Part shown: in pieces, positions 1 to 11,102 of the stretch
How positions within the stretch are numbered: the stretch's first letter is position 1
How the letters are laid out: each line of letters opens with the position of its first letter
NCBI RefSeq assembly: GCF_007655135.1
Contig: NC_045134.1
Span: 2,252,982-2,316,981, forward strand
Length of the DNA: 64,000 bases
Source of the DNA: Punica granatum
Lineage: Eukaryota > Streptophyta > Magnoliopsida > Myrtales > Lythraceae
Reading direction: 5' to 3'
Made by a program: the position numbers and the translations under genes
Notes under the pieces: generated by a model
The model's input: only the letters and a program-made list of their open reading frames with translations
Databases searched by the model: none
Told to the model about the DNA's origin: nothing

Positions 1-999
1 AGAGAACAGACGAGAGAATATTACGGCCATCGTTATTGAAAATGATTAAAAAAAAAAGTAATTAAGCTTGAAAAAGTATGTGGAAGAATATTAACACCAT
101 CGTTAATATTAATGCCATCACAGGGTATGCCGTGCACCGAAAAGTCTAGCTCAACCGAAAAGACATTATCTGAATTGGGTAGGTGTTGCCGGTATAATTT
201 TAGTTTCCCTGAATGCATCGATGCATATAATAATGAGCTTGTTGATATAATCCTGGCCATGAACACCTCAAAAGCTTAAAAGAATTAATTACGTTAGCCT
301 CTCTGGCAAACGCACTTTGATGGCCGCTCTGGGTTGTACGAGAGTGTCGGAAGTCAAGCTTGAGAAGTGTCACCACCATCTTAATTCACTCTTTTCGACC
401 GCTCAATCAACCCACATGGCTCACATTCTTCATTATAGAAAGATCATCTTTTTCATAATTAAATATGTCACATTCTGTCAAAGATTCTTCTTTTGGTCCC
501 ATGGTTGATGGTTGTGTTTTTTCCTATGGTAGTTTGGGTCAATTGAAGGGCGAGCCGGTGTTTATCATCTGGATGATTCCCAGCAAAGCTTCACATTTAA
601 GTGCCATCGCGAGGGCAATGAGATATATATTCCGTCATCCAGGCAATGAGCTGGTTTTCATCATCTGGTTTTCATCCAGGAAGTCGTATCTCTTCAGCAC
701 CCTCTTAGGAACTTGTGGCCATGAAGTTGCTCAGTGCTGCTGCTACATAGGCTACATCTATCTAGGACGTTCTGTCAGTTACAATGCGTTCGCTTTTCCT
801 GTCTTTTGATTGCCATCTTTCGTCCCCATTGAGCTGTATTGGTAATTGAACTCAAACTTGGTAGAATCCTTTCCCAGGCGATGATGGAACTCTTAGATTT
901 ACTCTATTATTGTTGGTTGATTATTTCTGCGTCGACTTCCTCTAATGTTTCATGGGAGTATTCATCAGCACTGATTAATTTTTCTCCCTTGAAATTTAG
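1..999. other. No gene recognised at left edge
   Basis: No open frame here resembles a protein family I recognise. If the adjacent RAE1 remnant once had its WD40-propeller exons, they are not visible in this stretch and would have to lie left of the window or be lost. Confidence 0.4.
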
Positions 1000-1714
1000 G
1001 CCTTGTTAAAGTGCAGCCAACAGATAACTTGCGGAACCTTCAATAATGATGGCTCCATATACGCTTACTCAGTAAGTCTCGCTATGAAGTGGCGGTTTCT
1101 TATTTTTGCACCCGACTTTGATAAAGCCCACAAAATTTGCTACATACAGAAATGGATTAAGCTTATGTATCAGGTCCTATCACTAATAAATGCTGATGAT
1201 TGAAGAAATAGATCCTTCAATGTCTTTTAATCAGTTTTTCAGATAAGCGCTATGTTTTTTTTCTTTTTCTCCAAAGAGTAATTGTTGACTACCGTTAGGA
1301 TGTCCCTTGAAAGTTCGAAGATAGAAATCTAAAGTAGAAATCTCATATTGCTGTAAAGAGTCCGGTGATTCTCTTCTCCAGAACATTTGGGTTTCGTCCG
1401 GTGATGAATTTAACCATAATAAAAGTATGTAGAACTTATTTAAGTACGAAGAGTTATTTTAAATGACATGCAATGAATTTCTTTCTAGTATGTTATGACT
1501 GGAGCTAAGGAGCAGAAAATCATAATCCAGCTATGGCCAAGACCTATATCTTCCTGCAACTACCGCAAGTATGTTCTTTTCAATTGTTGCTTTTTTATTA
1601 TCATTCAAGGATTCTTATGAATACATTGAATCACGTGTTTGTTTCCCGAGATGCGGGAAAGTGACGTTAAAGGCAGGCCAAGGACTAGTACAAAATAACA
1701 GAAAGTGAGTGAAG
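1000..1714 (+). pseudogene. RAE1: RAE1 (mRNA export WD40 protein) 3' remnant
   Basis: Three short blocks match the C-terminus of plant RAE1, the WD40 nuclear-pore protein acting in mRNA export. Block 1 (1000-1072) reads ALLKCSQQITCGTFNNDGSI then YAYS. Block 2 (1489-1568) reads VCYDWS, a stop, then GAENHNPAMAKTYIFLQLPQ. Block 3 (1701-1714) begins ESE. The blocks are separated by intron-like sequence with AG acceptors before blocks 1 and 2, so this is a decayed genomic copy, not a processed cDNA copy. Lesions are visible: the Lys codon after YDWS is now TAA (1506-1508), the donor after block 1 appears to have lost a G so that the phase only works with a non-GT junction, and block 3 runs into TGA through an apparent one-base deletion. 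The upstream propeller repeats are not seen. The match is from remembered family sequence, not an alignment run. Confidence 0.72.
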
Positions 1715-2540
1715 ATTTTCATCAGTAGATTCAGGAAAGTCTCAACTCAACCAGAAGTGGCAGAGCATCCTCCTCCTCGGTTTACTTTTAAACTGTTCGT
1801 GACTGCCGTTACCGAGTTAGGACAAGCTCCTGCTGCATATAAGGAAAGAAGGACCAGCTCATCCTATCAGCCCCGGTTAAGGACAAATTACAGGCCATAA
1901 TGGAACGGCTGCAATTAAGACAGTTGCAAGATGTAGGACACGAACAAGTCTCTGCAGGAGCTATGAATTGTACCAGTCAGATTGCTATTAAAACTTCAAG
2001 ACAGAATCCAATGGTTAATTCATCATATATCTTGTTCATAACAAGTAACAACAATCTCCTCATGTCAGAATCTGCAACTTTTGTGCAGTGTTTCCATTCA
2101 TTGGTAAAATCTCACTTCTTTATACAACGATACAATCGAGTTCCAACGGAATGCAAGAACAACCTCCTATAGTTGCAACAAAGTGTACATCATATCAATA
2201 GCAACAGCCACGCCAGAAACTGGGCTTCAATTAATTTGGGAAGGGACTAAATAGAAGAGCCGCTACCTTCCCTGCCCCCAAAAGAAAGCAGCTACTACCC
2301 CCACCGAGAAATCTTCACAGCTCTTTCCCACAGTCTCCAACTTCCCGTCTAATTCTACTCAGACAGCTCCGGGGGACTCCATATTCCTAATTTGTTATGC
2401 CAAAGCTAAAGCAAATTCATTGCTATGAAGCAGTGATTCCCTCCCGAATGTAAACTTTGTTGAGTAGGAGCTACTGCTAATCCATGCTTCTCCTAAACAT
2501 GTCTAACTTCCGACCCTTGAAAATTTACCCTGCAAAATCA
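1715..2540. other. Spacer between RAE1 remnant and RING gene
   Basis: Some frames stay open for 60-90 codons (for example 1709-1900 and 1900-2172 on the plus strand), but neither resembles a known family and they do not continue the RAE1 C-terminus. The right part is the 3' flank of the minus-strand RING gene. Confidence 0.35.
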
Positions 2541-3707
2541 TCATTCTCTACTCCCTGACCTAGCCTCCACACTCCAAGCCCTCTGCCTGGCTGATGATGA
2601 GGCCCGGAAAGGCAATGGAGATCCATTTCTTGACACCCTTGAAGTCGAACTGGAACTCGACCCCAAGCCCTGAGATCCTCTGAAACACCCAAACAAGTTC
2701 CTCAGCGCCCTTCTCAACCCCCCGCGCTCCCTTCTTCTGCTCTCCCTCGGAGCCCAGGATATTCTCCTTGGCAACCCCTCATTACTGTTATTGTTGTTAA
2801 ACTCGCCGTCCATTTCAGTATAAACTGTTGGTAATTCCCTCTCCCCACTCCCTCCTCCTCTCCGGCCTGAGAACCGCCCTACGGCAAACCCGCCACCTGG
2901 CAGCCTCCAGATGGTTAATCCAACTGGCCATTCGTCCTCGTCCTCCTCCGACCTGTTTTCATCCCTGCTCTGTTCCTGCATTTCCTGCCGGTTATTTAGC
3001 GGCATCTCATGGCGGCAAACAGGGCAAGAATTATGGGTCGAAAGCCACGGAAGTATGCACTCTGGATGATACATATGCTTACACGGCATTTCCCTCGCCT
3101 CTGCCCCCAATTCAAACAATTCCTTGCACACAGCGCAATGTAATTCAGTTCCTACATGATCCCCGTCGATTCTAATAATGGGCATTGATTCAATCGCGGC
3201 CTTAGAGGCAGGTGAGATCTCCTCAACTTGCCCGAGGGGATTAACCTCGACTCGCGATAGCTGGTCGAGAAGCCGATCAAAGCCTGACCCAAGTAGAAAT
3301 TCCGACATCCCCTGTGGCAGCGGCCTAAGGGAGGAGCCACCCCCCTCGTTGTAATACAATTCAAAACCGTTCCTCCCGTCCTCTTGATCAGCGGGTCTGC
3401 GGAGCACGAACACCGGGTTGAATGGAGATCGGCTGCTGGGGCTAGGGTTTCTAGGATTCCGTCGAGCAGTGGAGTAAGGATTCCGGCCAGAGCCAGGACC
3501 AAGACCGGAACCCGAACCCGCCACGTACATCTCGTCCCCTGGGAACAATCGCTGGCGGCGAGTCTCGCCCTGAATCCCTAGGTTTGGGGCTTCGATCGAT
3601 TCAATGAATCCACTGTCGCAGTCGGCGCAGGTGATTGAGCCCCGGGAGGAGATCCCGACGAACCGGCTGCATTGGTAGCACCAGTAAGACGGCGTCGACG
3701 AAGGCAT
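2541..3707 (-). CDS. RING-H2 E3 ubiquitin ligase with DUF1117 (RDUF1/2-like)
   Basis: A single-exon protein of 388 residues. The N-terminus carries a CxxC...CxxC zinc ribbon (Cys10/13 and Cys27/30, YWCYQCSRF). The RING-H2 finger spans about residues 191-231 (CAVC...CKHMYHPEC...CPVC). A DUF1117 tail starts near residue 260 with WPVGLTIWRLPGGGFAVGRF and ends in an Arg- and Ser-rich region. This order is that of plant RDUF1/RDUF2 cytosolic E3 ligases, which are linked in Arabidopsis to ABA and drought responses. I chose the ATG at 3707 because family members start with MPSSTPS-YWC; the frame stays open upstream to 3782 but without another ATG. A CACGTG core sits about 325 bp upstream. Orthology to RDUF1 versus RDUF2 is not resolved. 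Confidence 0.93.
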   Translation of the reverse strand: MPSSTPSYWCYQCSRFVGISSRGSITCADCDSGFIESIEAPNLGIQGETRRQRLFPGDEMYVAGSGSGLGPGSGRNPYSTARRNPRNPSPSSRSPFNPVFVLRRPADQEDGRNGFELYYNEGGGSSLRPLPQGMSEFLLGSGFDRLLDQLSRVEVNPLGQVEEISPASKAAIESMPIIRIDGDHVGTELHCAVCKELFELGAEAREMPCKHMYHPECILPWLSTHNSCPVCRHEMPLNNRQEMQEQSRDENRSEEDEDEWPVGLTIWRLPGGGFAVGRFSGRRGGGSGERELPTVYTEMDGEFNNNNSNEGLPRRISWAPRESRRRERGGLRRALRNLFGCFRGSQGLGSSSSSTSRVSRNGSPLPFRASSSARQRAWSVEARSGSRE

Positions 3708-4082
3708 CGAAGACTCCGACCGCTGCCTGCAGAACCCTAAAGCCCCGAAAGCAGCGAATTCGCCCCCGAATCGAGAGGACACCGACCAATTCGCTCGGGA
3801 ACCGGGACGGCGGCGGTGGATGCTAATTGGGAAGAAAGAACGGATCTTGAGATGGAAAGGGGGCCGTACGGTGCAGGGGATTTGTCGGGTAACAAACGGA
3901 AAGAGAAGGAAATGGGAATTGTCGGAGAGGGTGAAATGGGGAAAACCGGAAAAGGTGGTTGTGTGTCTGACCGCAGACGGTAACGGACATGAACAAATTT
4001 ATCATGGACGGATGAACGGCTTCGGATCCGACACGTGGGGTACGTGATTGGTTAGAAAAGTAAGAGAATATGGGCTCAGTGT
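3708..4082. promoter_or_regulatory. Upstream region of RDUF-like gene with ABRE/G-box core
   Basis: CACGTG at 4032-4037 lies in the context CCACGTGT when read towards the gene, which is an ABRE/G-box type core, and ATTGG (CCAAT reversed) follows at about 4047. This fits the ABA-responsive expression known for RDUF genes, but function here is inference. No clear TATA box was found. Confidence 0.4.
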
Positions 4083-4116
4083 CAGGCGCCACCAGAATAT
4101 ACGCTCCATTTAATTT

Positions 4117-4396
4117 TACAACCATATTTTATAATTTTAATTCAACTCAATACACAATAAAAATCAACAACACGATTATTACTTTTTTTCTTCAATTTTT
4201 TAACTATTTAATTTAATTTTAATATTAAGTTCCCTCAACTATCCATTACTTTTTCCACAATTCAACAATAATCATTATTTTTCTTAACTATTCATTACTT
4301 TTTCACATTTTTCTCATAATTCAATAACACAATCATTACAACTCAATTAAAATCAAAACTCAACTTTACTTAACTCTAAAATCAAACACACCTAGC
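4117..4396 (+). mobile_element. MITE, family A, copy 1
   Basis: This AT-rich segment repeats short phrases such as CAATTCAACAATA and TTAACTATTCATTAC and ends in ACTCTAAAATCAAACACACC. The same sequence recurs, diverged, at about 37055-37350 (same strand) and 45311-45640 (opposite strand), and a related composite lies at 53043-53761. No coding capacity. Ends are approximate. Confidence 0.6.
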
Positions 4397-4397
4397 C

Positions 4398-5330
4398 CGT
4401 TTGTTTTCAGAGTCGTGGTTTAAGATTTTAACTTTAACTTTAACTCAATACACTACACAACAAAACACACATTTCAAAAGTCAAACTGGTGGGCCCCATA
4501 TATTATTAAACATACAATCTCATTATAATTAATTATCTATACCTTCCATTCATTCCAATATTACTGATTTCCTCTTGTTTCCGCATTCCATATTGCATTT
4601 GCAATACAATTACGTAATGCAACGAGGAAGGTTTCAGCAAAACAGATCAATGCAAAACAGATTAGTATTCCAATCCAAAGCAGCCGGAATCGATAAATTG
4701 ACCAATAGCAACAACAAAATCCACCGCACAAATGTACACAGAAAGCAATCAAACCGAAATCGACCAAAAATCATCAGGTACTTCGACCAACAGCATGGGT
4801 GAAGAAATATCCTCAACTCGGCATAAAAATGGTGGAAAATCACAGAATGTAACTTGAAATTGGTGGAAGAAAGTACCTTTCATTTCGATATGGAAGTGGT
4901 TTCGGACAAAGACGCCTCTTATACCGTAACACTCACTGGTAGGGGCCCGACAAAATTCGACGGTTGTCCACTGATTCCACTGGCGACCGAATTCTGCAGG
5001 GGGGACTATGCGGCTTCACGCGTTCGTACAGGATAGGGATCGTGCGGTAGAACCGACAGATTCGCGGATTAAAGCTTAAAGGATGTAGATCACAGAAGGA
5101 AGAAAGTGGGGGAGGCGGCGATGTGTCTCAAGATCAGAAGAACGTTGGGTACGGGCCTCTCACTGAGGCTGTTAAGTCAAACTAAGAACTGTTCTGCCGG
5201 CTTGGGGTGCAGTGGGGGGCAAGGGGAGAGACAGGTTTGTGGACCCCACAAACGGGCAAATTTATTTTTGTCTTCTTCTACAATCAAAATCACAATCACC
5301 AATTCTTAACTTTAACTCCGAAAACAAACG
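4398..5330. mobile_element. 933-bp non-autonomous TIR element
   Basis: The ends form inverted repeats: CGTTTGTTTTCAGAGT at 4398-4413 and its complement ACTCCGAAAACAAACG at 5315-5330, matching at 15 of 16 positions. TTAACTTTAACT motifs sit just inside both ends. No transposase frame is present. A short relative with similar ends lies at 33134-33309. No target-site duplication is obvious, so the superfamily is unassigned. Confidence 0.6.
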
Positions 5331-6864
5331 CATGGTTAATATCTAAATGGTTCAGAACTCTTCATCTTTTCAAATCGGTATATCTTCCCCCTCTCTCCTC
5401 CCACTCTTCACTAGCGCTTCACTTAGCCCTGTCCCTCACCTCCCCCTGCCAATCGGTGACTCGTGCTCCCTGACGACGTATGACCGCTGTAACATCTCTC
5501 TCTTCTTCTTTCTCTTTCCACTGAATCTACATTAACCTATGCAATCTGTCTCTCTCTCCCCCCTTCGAGTTCGAATTGAATATGGACTGGATCATGAGCT
5601 TTGACACTGCCATGAGCTTCAACCCTCCAACCTCCCCTTCTTTCTGCGAGGAAGATTGAGGTGCAAGGCTCGAGGTCAATCCAAGTCCGAGTCGAGAATC
5701 CAATGAGAGAGGGGCAGACTAGGGGTGGGGGAAAGAGAGAGTTAAAGAGAGCGAGAGTGCAAAGTCGGAGGAGTATACATTCCGACAAAGACAAGGAGTT
5801 TTGACTTCATACACAGACACGCAGTTGGAAGTCTGAATGCCCATGCTAGAGGGAACGGGGTGGGGCTAGTTGAGCGTTCTACAGATTTGTAGGATAGGAG
5901 CAAGGAGGATGAGAGAGAGGGAGATGAGACTCATTTGAAAATATTAAAATTTTGGGCTTTTCGAAATTGAGTGTAAAACCACCTTGTCGACGCGTCATTC
6001 ATCAAATGATTGGATCAAGAATGATGTAGAGGATTAGATTCATCTAATAATTTATCCAAACACCTGGATCACTGCTCCCTTGGTCGGGATATTGTGAGAC
6101 CCCCGGGACTGTAAGATGAGGGAGCATCGAGGTGGGACCATACATAGTTTTGCTGTGCCGCAGGAATGATTCGACTGTCGTACACGTCATTGTAACTGAG
6201 ACTACGTGTGCTCACATGTCATCTTAACTAATTAGGCTGCGTGTGGTTGATTGCGTTTTGCTTGTGTTCACAGGGAAACCTTTGAGCTACTTAGATCAGA
6301 GCTGCCTGTTGAGCTGACATTGTCGATTTTCGGTTCGTAACGCGTGGAAACAATGCATCCCTTCTCTTCGCCAGAAATGCAAGAGCGACTTACGTGTTTA
6401 TGACAGTTATGCACGACAAGACAGGAGTAAACTTATCATCCTATTTTGAGGAACTAATTGCGAGCTATGATTGTTAATTAAAGTTAAATCGTCGTTTTCT
6501 TTACTTCCAAGACCTGCCTTTGCTCTTGGACACCTTCTTTTATGGCCTCAAAGAAATATTAGTACATATTATTTGTATTAGGACGATCCATAAAGTTCTT
6601 GGGACAAAATACGTCATAGCAGTTCACGTGAAAAATTTTATAAGATTAGACAGAAGAGAGGTCAACAACTCCGAAAATCGGACAATTTTCATACCACACT
6701 ATTGGGTAGTTTTGCGGTTCTGGCCTTTTTTTTTTGTTTCCTCTTTTCTTTGGTAGGTCCTATTTTAATTTATTAACTGGGAAGAAAAAGGGAACGAGAC
6801 CATGATAGTTCATAGTTCTTTCCAAAATGAAGGTATGGGAAAATTTTTATTTGGAATGAAAAAA
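5331..6864. other. Intergenic, no gene recognised
   Basis: Contains pyrimidine- and purine-rich stretches (CT-rich about 5380-5580, GA-rich about 5700-5780 and 5905-5930) but no frame resembling a known protein. Nothing else was recognised. Confidence 0.35.
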
Positions 6865-7069
6865 ATTGAGATAACCAATATGAATTGATTCAAGCGGTTC
6901 GACGTTTATTTCTCTTAAATAAGGTTTCAGTTCGAATTCATGTGAATGCAGAAAATCCACGCTGTGAGAGCTTTACTCCTTAATAGGTCGATCCGGCTTT
7001 ACTGGATTAGTTTGTGCTCAATTGGATTTTCGGATACTATGGTTTATACTGAAAAAAAAATATTGAGAT
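6865..7069 (+). mobile_element. tRNA-derived SINE with 8-bp target-site duplication
   Basis: The body (about 6873-7061) has a pol III-like head with a GGTTTCAGTTCGAATTC B-box region, a tRNA-unrelated body including GCAGAAAATCCACG, and an A-run tail (7052-7060). It is flanked by the direct repeat ATTGAGAT at 6865-6872 and 7062-7069. A second, diverged copy of the same family lies reversed at 52637-52821 and shares the GTTTATT, AGAAAATCCACG and GGATTAGT-type blocks. Two copies plus a target-site duplication make the SINE call firm. Confidence 0.82.
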
Positions 7070-7510
7070 TGGAAGTGCAGCTCACTGATACATGATGTTT
7101 TCGTTTGTGAATTTATAAATTTTATATTCGATTATCATAGTGAATTTATACATAATCTTTTATTAGATTCTCTATTTTCTATTGTTTTTATAGTAGATCC
7201 ATAATCCTCCACCTTAATTGGTAAAAAGTGTGGGAAAAAAATTTAAAGTTAAGGAGTAGGCATCCCACCAAAAGGAACCAAATTTATTTGCTGTGATACA
7301 TATGAGCCAAATAATTAATATACAGAACATCCACGTCGTATCTCCTGCAGTGGGATAACTAAATCAACCAAAACAATACAAGACATCATCATCATCAGTT
7401 ATCCTTAACACATATTTATTGACAAATTAAATATCAAACAATAATCCCAAAAAAGTTTAAAAAAATTACGAACATCATATTCAAGGAGAACAAACATCCC
7501 AACCGTGTGA
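7070..7510. other. 3' flank of the GPAT gene
   Basis: AT-rich sequence downstream of the GPAT stop codon; no further gene seen. Confidence 0.4.
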
Positions 7511-9190
7511 TCAGTGAATAAACGGCTTGAAGATGCTCACAACCTTCTTGATTTGATCGCTAAGCGAAGCATAGGATGCCGTTCCATCATTTCCAGCGAG
7601 TATTCTGTATTTGTCTTTCCTTGTGAAGTTGGTGCACTCGAACCCTAGCGTTGCTGCTAGGATCCTCTGCACGTAATTCGCCACATCATATGGGCTCTTA
7701 CCTGCCGAGCAAGTTGCCTCAGTGGGTAGCTGGTTTAGGAAGGTTACTTCGTAGACGGGTCGAGGGTTCATGAAGAAGAATATCGGATCCAAGCCCTTCC
7801 AACCTCGAGCGGTTGTTGCATGGAAGAACCCTACCCGATAGTTCATTGCCACCGGCACTATTCTATCTGTCAATTCAGCAAAAAGTGCACTAAACCTCAG
7901 GAGAAATGGTTCCCGGCATGTTGTTCCTTCTGGACACACTGCTAGGTCGCCTTTTTCAAGTTGACGCTTAATCTGTTGGGCATCGACTTCTCGGTTTCTT
8001 GACAGCCGGACGGTTGGAATAGGGGATAGGATCTCCGAAAGACGGGAGATGGAGTAAGTCACTGCTGGAACCTTACGCCCCAGTGCCGTGGATAGGACAA
8101 CCGGATCCATCAATGTACGATGAGTGCAAACAAAGAGAACGCCAGAGTTGCCATGGGACCCGGGAGGTGCCGGTGGCTTTCCCTTCACAATCATTCCGCC
8201 CCCGAATATAGGAGTCACATACGGGATCACTTTCATCGGCAAGATTAAACCAATAAAAATGCGAATAAATGCAAGGATTATGCCCAGAGGTATCCACAAT
8301 AGGATCACGAGGGCTGTGAAGGGCATCGGCCTCTTGACTAGGCGGCCGTCATGGAAGATGACCGGAAGAGGACGTAGATCTTGCCGATCTAGCCTCGCTT
8401 TTGAAGTATACGGTGGATACAACGTTTCCTATGTCAATAACAGATAATTTATGTTAGCAAATCTGTGGGAAATAAAAAATAGTGGCGGCCAACTTACATA
8501 TTATGGTAACCTAATTGAAAGGGTCAAGAGAGAAAACATATTCCAATGAAGATTGACATTCTTCTCATCGAATATAGGCTATTCCGTAATATAAAGTTAT
8601 AACATATGTGAACTCACCTTGCATGGAGGCAAACAACAACCTGGTTCTGGCCTTCGCAACCCCACTATTATGGGCTGGTCCTCGCTGCTTAACACCTGAG
8701 CAGCCTGATTCGAGATGACACTCATCTCACCCTTGATGAAACCGGTGGCATACCCAAACCGGTTAACGACAAGTTCACTCCCGACAACTTCATCGGCCAA
8801 CAAGTGGTCCCTCACGAACCACTCCACCATAATGCGCGGAGTCTTGGTTATGACGACTCTCTTCCCATAGGAGCTGAAGACCTTCCAAGCATCCATGTTC
8901 ACGTCGTCCATGTAGAACTTTGGCAAGACTGCCCTCGCCACCGACTCGATCTCCGACATGCGGACGCCAGAGACCGCTACAAAGATAATCAGCCTGAGGC
9001 CAGCATCCCCCTGCCCCAATGCTTCCAGCACCCGAATCACCGGCCACATCAATAGCAGCAGCGCAAAACGTATGATCCCCGAAGCCTCGAAAGCTACAAG
9101 CATGAAGTAGGAGAAGGGGTCCGGGTCCTTCAGAAGCGTGCCTTCAAACTCAGAAACAACAGTTGTCATCTTGGATTCTTCTCGATGCAT
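7511..9190 (-). CDS. GPAT5/7-like: Glycerol-3-phosphate sn-2-acyltransferase, GPAT5/GPAT7 type (suberin)
   Basis: Two exons, 9190-8618 and 8428-7511, joined at phase 0 by a GTGAGT...CATAG intron, give 496 residues (GPAT5 is about 500). The N-terminal half is the HAD-like domain ([20 protein letters not shown]...[13 protein letters not shown]). A hydrophobic segment lies around residues 225-255. The acyltransferase block has the HxxxxD motif THRTLMDP (His294, Asp299) and [11 protein letters not shown] (EGTT 358-361). Family knowledge: such enzymes acylate glycerol-3-phosphate at sn-2 with oxidised acyl-CoA at the ER for suberin. The acidic residues of the phosphatase motif (DxDGT in GPAT4/6/8) are absent (FEGT), as in GPAT5/7, so the expected product is a 2-lyso-phosphatidate, not a monoacylglycerol. 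The first ATG in the leader is 9190; a second at 9169 (MTTVV) is also possible. Confidence 0.95.
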
Positions 9191-9413
9191 AGCTCGATAT
9201 ATGGCCGATGACAACTTCCCGTATCGCACTTCAAAGTTTATGTGGAGCTATCAAATCCTTTTTTTTACCCTTTCCTTCTTGATCTCTTTGGAAGGGAGGA
9301 AGAATGCTGGAATGAAAGGTGTTAAATTAGGGTTTATAAGGGAACAAATATTGCACTTACAATTTGACTTTCTTCTCACAGAGGAATTTGGCCGCTCATC
9401 AGCTCACCCACCC

Positions 9414-9421
9414 CTTTTATA
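9414..9421 (-). promoter_or_regulatory. TATA box of the GPAT gene
   Basis: Read on the minus strand this is TATAAAAG, within CCCCTATAAAAGGGG. It lies about 224 bp upstream of the first ATG, implying a leader of roughly 190 nt. Inferred from sequence and position only. Confidence 0.55.
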
Positions 9422-10220
9422 GGGGCTTCCCTTCTCATTGACATCGATTTATATACAATTTATAATTATTTTATTCTTGAACTAAGGCTATAGGTACGTA
9501 TAATATCGCCAAGTTTTCCCGCGAAGATAGTTTGATTAAGCTCAACAACTTGTTTTTATTTTGTTTTGCTGAACTTTTTATAATATATATATATATGTAT
9601 GTATGTATGTATGCATAAGTTCATCTATCTATGCCACATGTCGACCTGAGAAAGCGTGTAAACATGTGTAGGTTACTAACCCACGGAGAGATTTTTGATA
9701 TTTGATGGTCTTATATAAAACCTTATGACTACATATATACCTCTATGTCAAAATAAGCGTCCACGTATACATGCGTATAAGAGGACCTGTCTGAGAAGTT
9801 CCTGTTTCTTTTTTGTGTGTGTGTGTTTAGATTACTATTTCTGCGGATTTCTGGTTTTTCTGTTTGTTCGGTGGAGGTGTCACCTATTTTTCCGGCTGCC
9901 GGCTACGTATTCCATATTTTGCTATGTCCAGAAACCTCTCTCTAGCGTTCTATAAGGTATTGTTGGAAATTAATTATAATCTAAGATTATTTCTCACGTT
10001 CGGTCCATATTGTGATTTACTTGTATGACGCTGTTCAGACAAATTATCATGTGAATCGCATCGTGTTCGCAATTGTTATATTTCGATACCGTCAAACCAG
10101 GTCAAACCAGTTGAAAATTAATAGAGCTATCAGCCATATACTAGAATCAAATACAAATGTTCGTGAGTGCGCGACTCACCGTACATGTAATTGTAAAGTC
10201 ATATGTGCATTATTCATTAT
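9422..10220. other. Intergenic, no gene recognised
   Basis: AT-rich with a TATA/TGTA simple repeat near 9586-9613. No coding signal. Confidence 0.35.
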
Positions 10221-10370
10221 TGAAATTTCATTGAACTCATATGGACTTAGACTCATTGTCACTTAAAAGCTCAAGCTAATAAATTGTGGTTCTCAAGTTT
10301 CATATAAATTCACGGACATTCTTTCATTTTTTTCATGTGGGATTTTAATAATTCCCAAAATTGATCATAA
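10221..10370 (-). mobile_element. Solo LTR fragment of the TRIM family at 49.65 kb
   Basis: The run CACTTAAAAGCTCAAGCT, a TCTCAAGTTTCATATAAA block and a CATGTGGGATTT block are in the same order and spacing as in the LTR at 50509-50659. It begins with TG at 10221 but has no primer-binding site beside it, so only the LTR remains. Confidence 0.6.
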
Positions 10371-11102
10371 CCGCAATACTTATCATTTTTATACAATATT
10401 GAAATAATTAAACAAGTCCTCTAGTGGATCTTGCAAGGTTTACGCGTCCTATGGAAGAAACTGTATAGTTAGACCATTTCTGCTTAGTCCTCGAAATTTA
10501 CTGTTGGGGGAAAAAAAATTTGCTGCAGACGTACACAGTTTATAAAATAATATGTCATGAGGATAATTTGGGAAGATCGGATTGGCAAATGTGACATCTT
10601 CAAAGTTCCTTCAGCATGTCCCACAAGTCAATCAGCAGGTCGACATAAATATTTGGCAATCTTGGTCACCATGTACTCAAGTAGATTACGTGTACTATTA
10701 CTTTCTCATATAAGCTAGCCAATTAAACCATGTGATCATATGTTAAGAAACGACTCTGCATCACGTTGTCGGGAGTTTTGAAATCAACCAAGAAAGACAT
10801 TAGATTATACGTCTTCCGCATGGATAAAGTGGACGAAAGTAGTTTTCTGTAGCTAAATTCAGACGCCTTCTGATTTAAATGTCACGAAATAGTGTCTCCA
10901 CAGAAGTATTTGCTGTACTGATTGATCATTTCTTATGTTCTAATAGCTCGATCAACTAAGTGCGTATGAATTCAATCGATTAAGAGTATATTCAGAAATA
11001 TAAATTTTTCGCCCAATTCAACGTTTTAGCTCTCATTCGAATAGCTATGCCATTTTAAGTGGCTTGTAAGTCATCTACATTAAACACTATTCAAGTTTCC
11101 TA
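10371..11102. other. Intergenic, no gene recognised
   Basis: AT-rich sequence without long frames or repeats I could recognise. Confidence 0.3.

Noticed and set aside
1709..2172. Continuation of RAE1 or a separate gene
   Set aside because: Sequence after the ESE block does not match the RAE1 C-terminus, and the two open frames resemble nothing known to me.
3708..3782. 25-residue N-terminal extension of the RING protein
   Set aside because: The frame is open but begins without an ATG; family members start at MPSSTPS.
3152..3826. Several 60-116-codon frames overlapping the RING gene
   Set aside because: Shadow frames of the GC-rich RDUF-like coding sequence.
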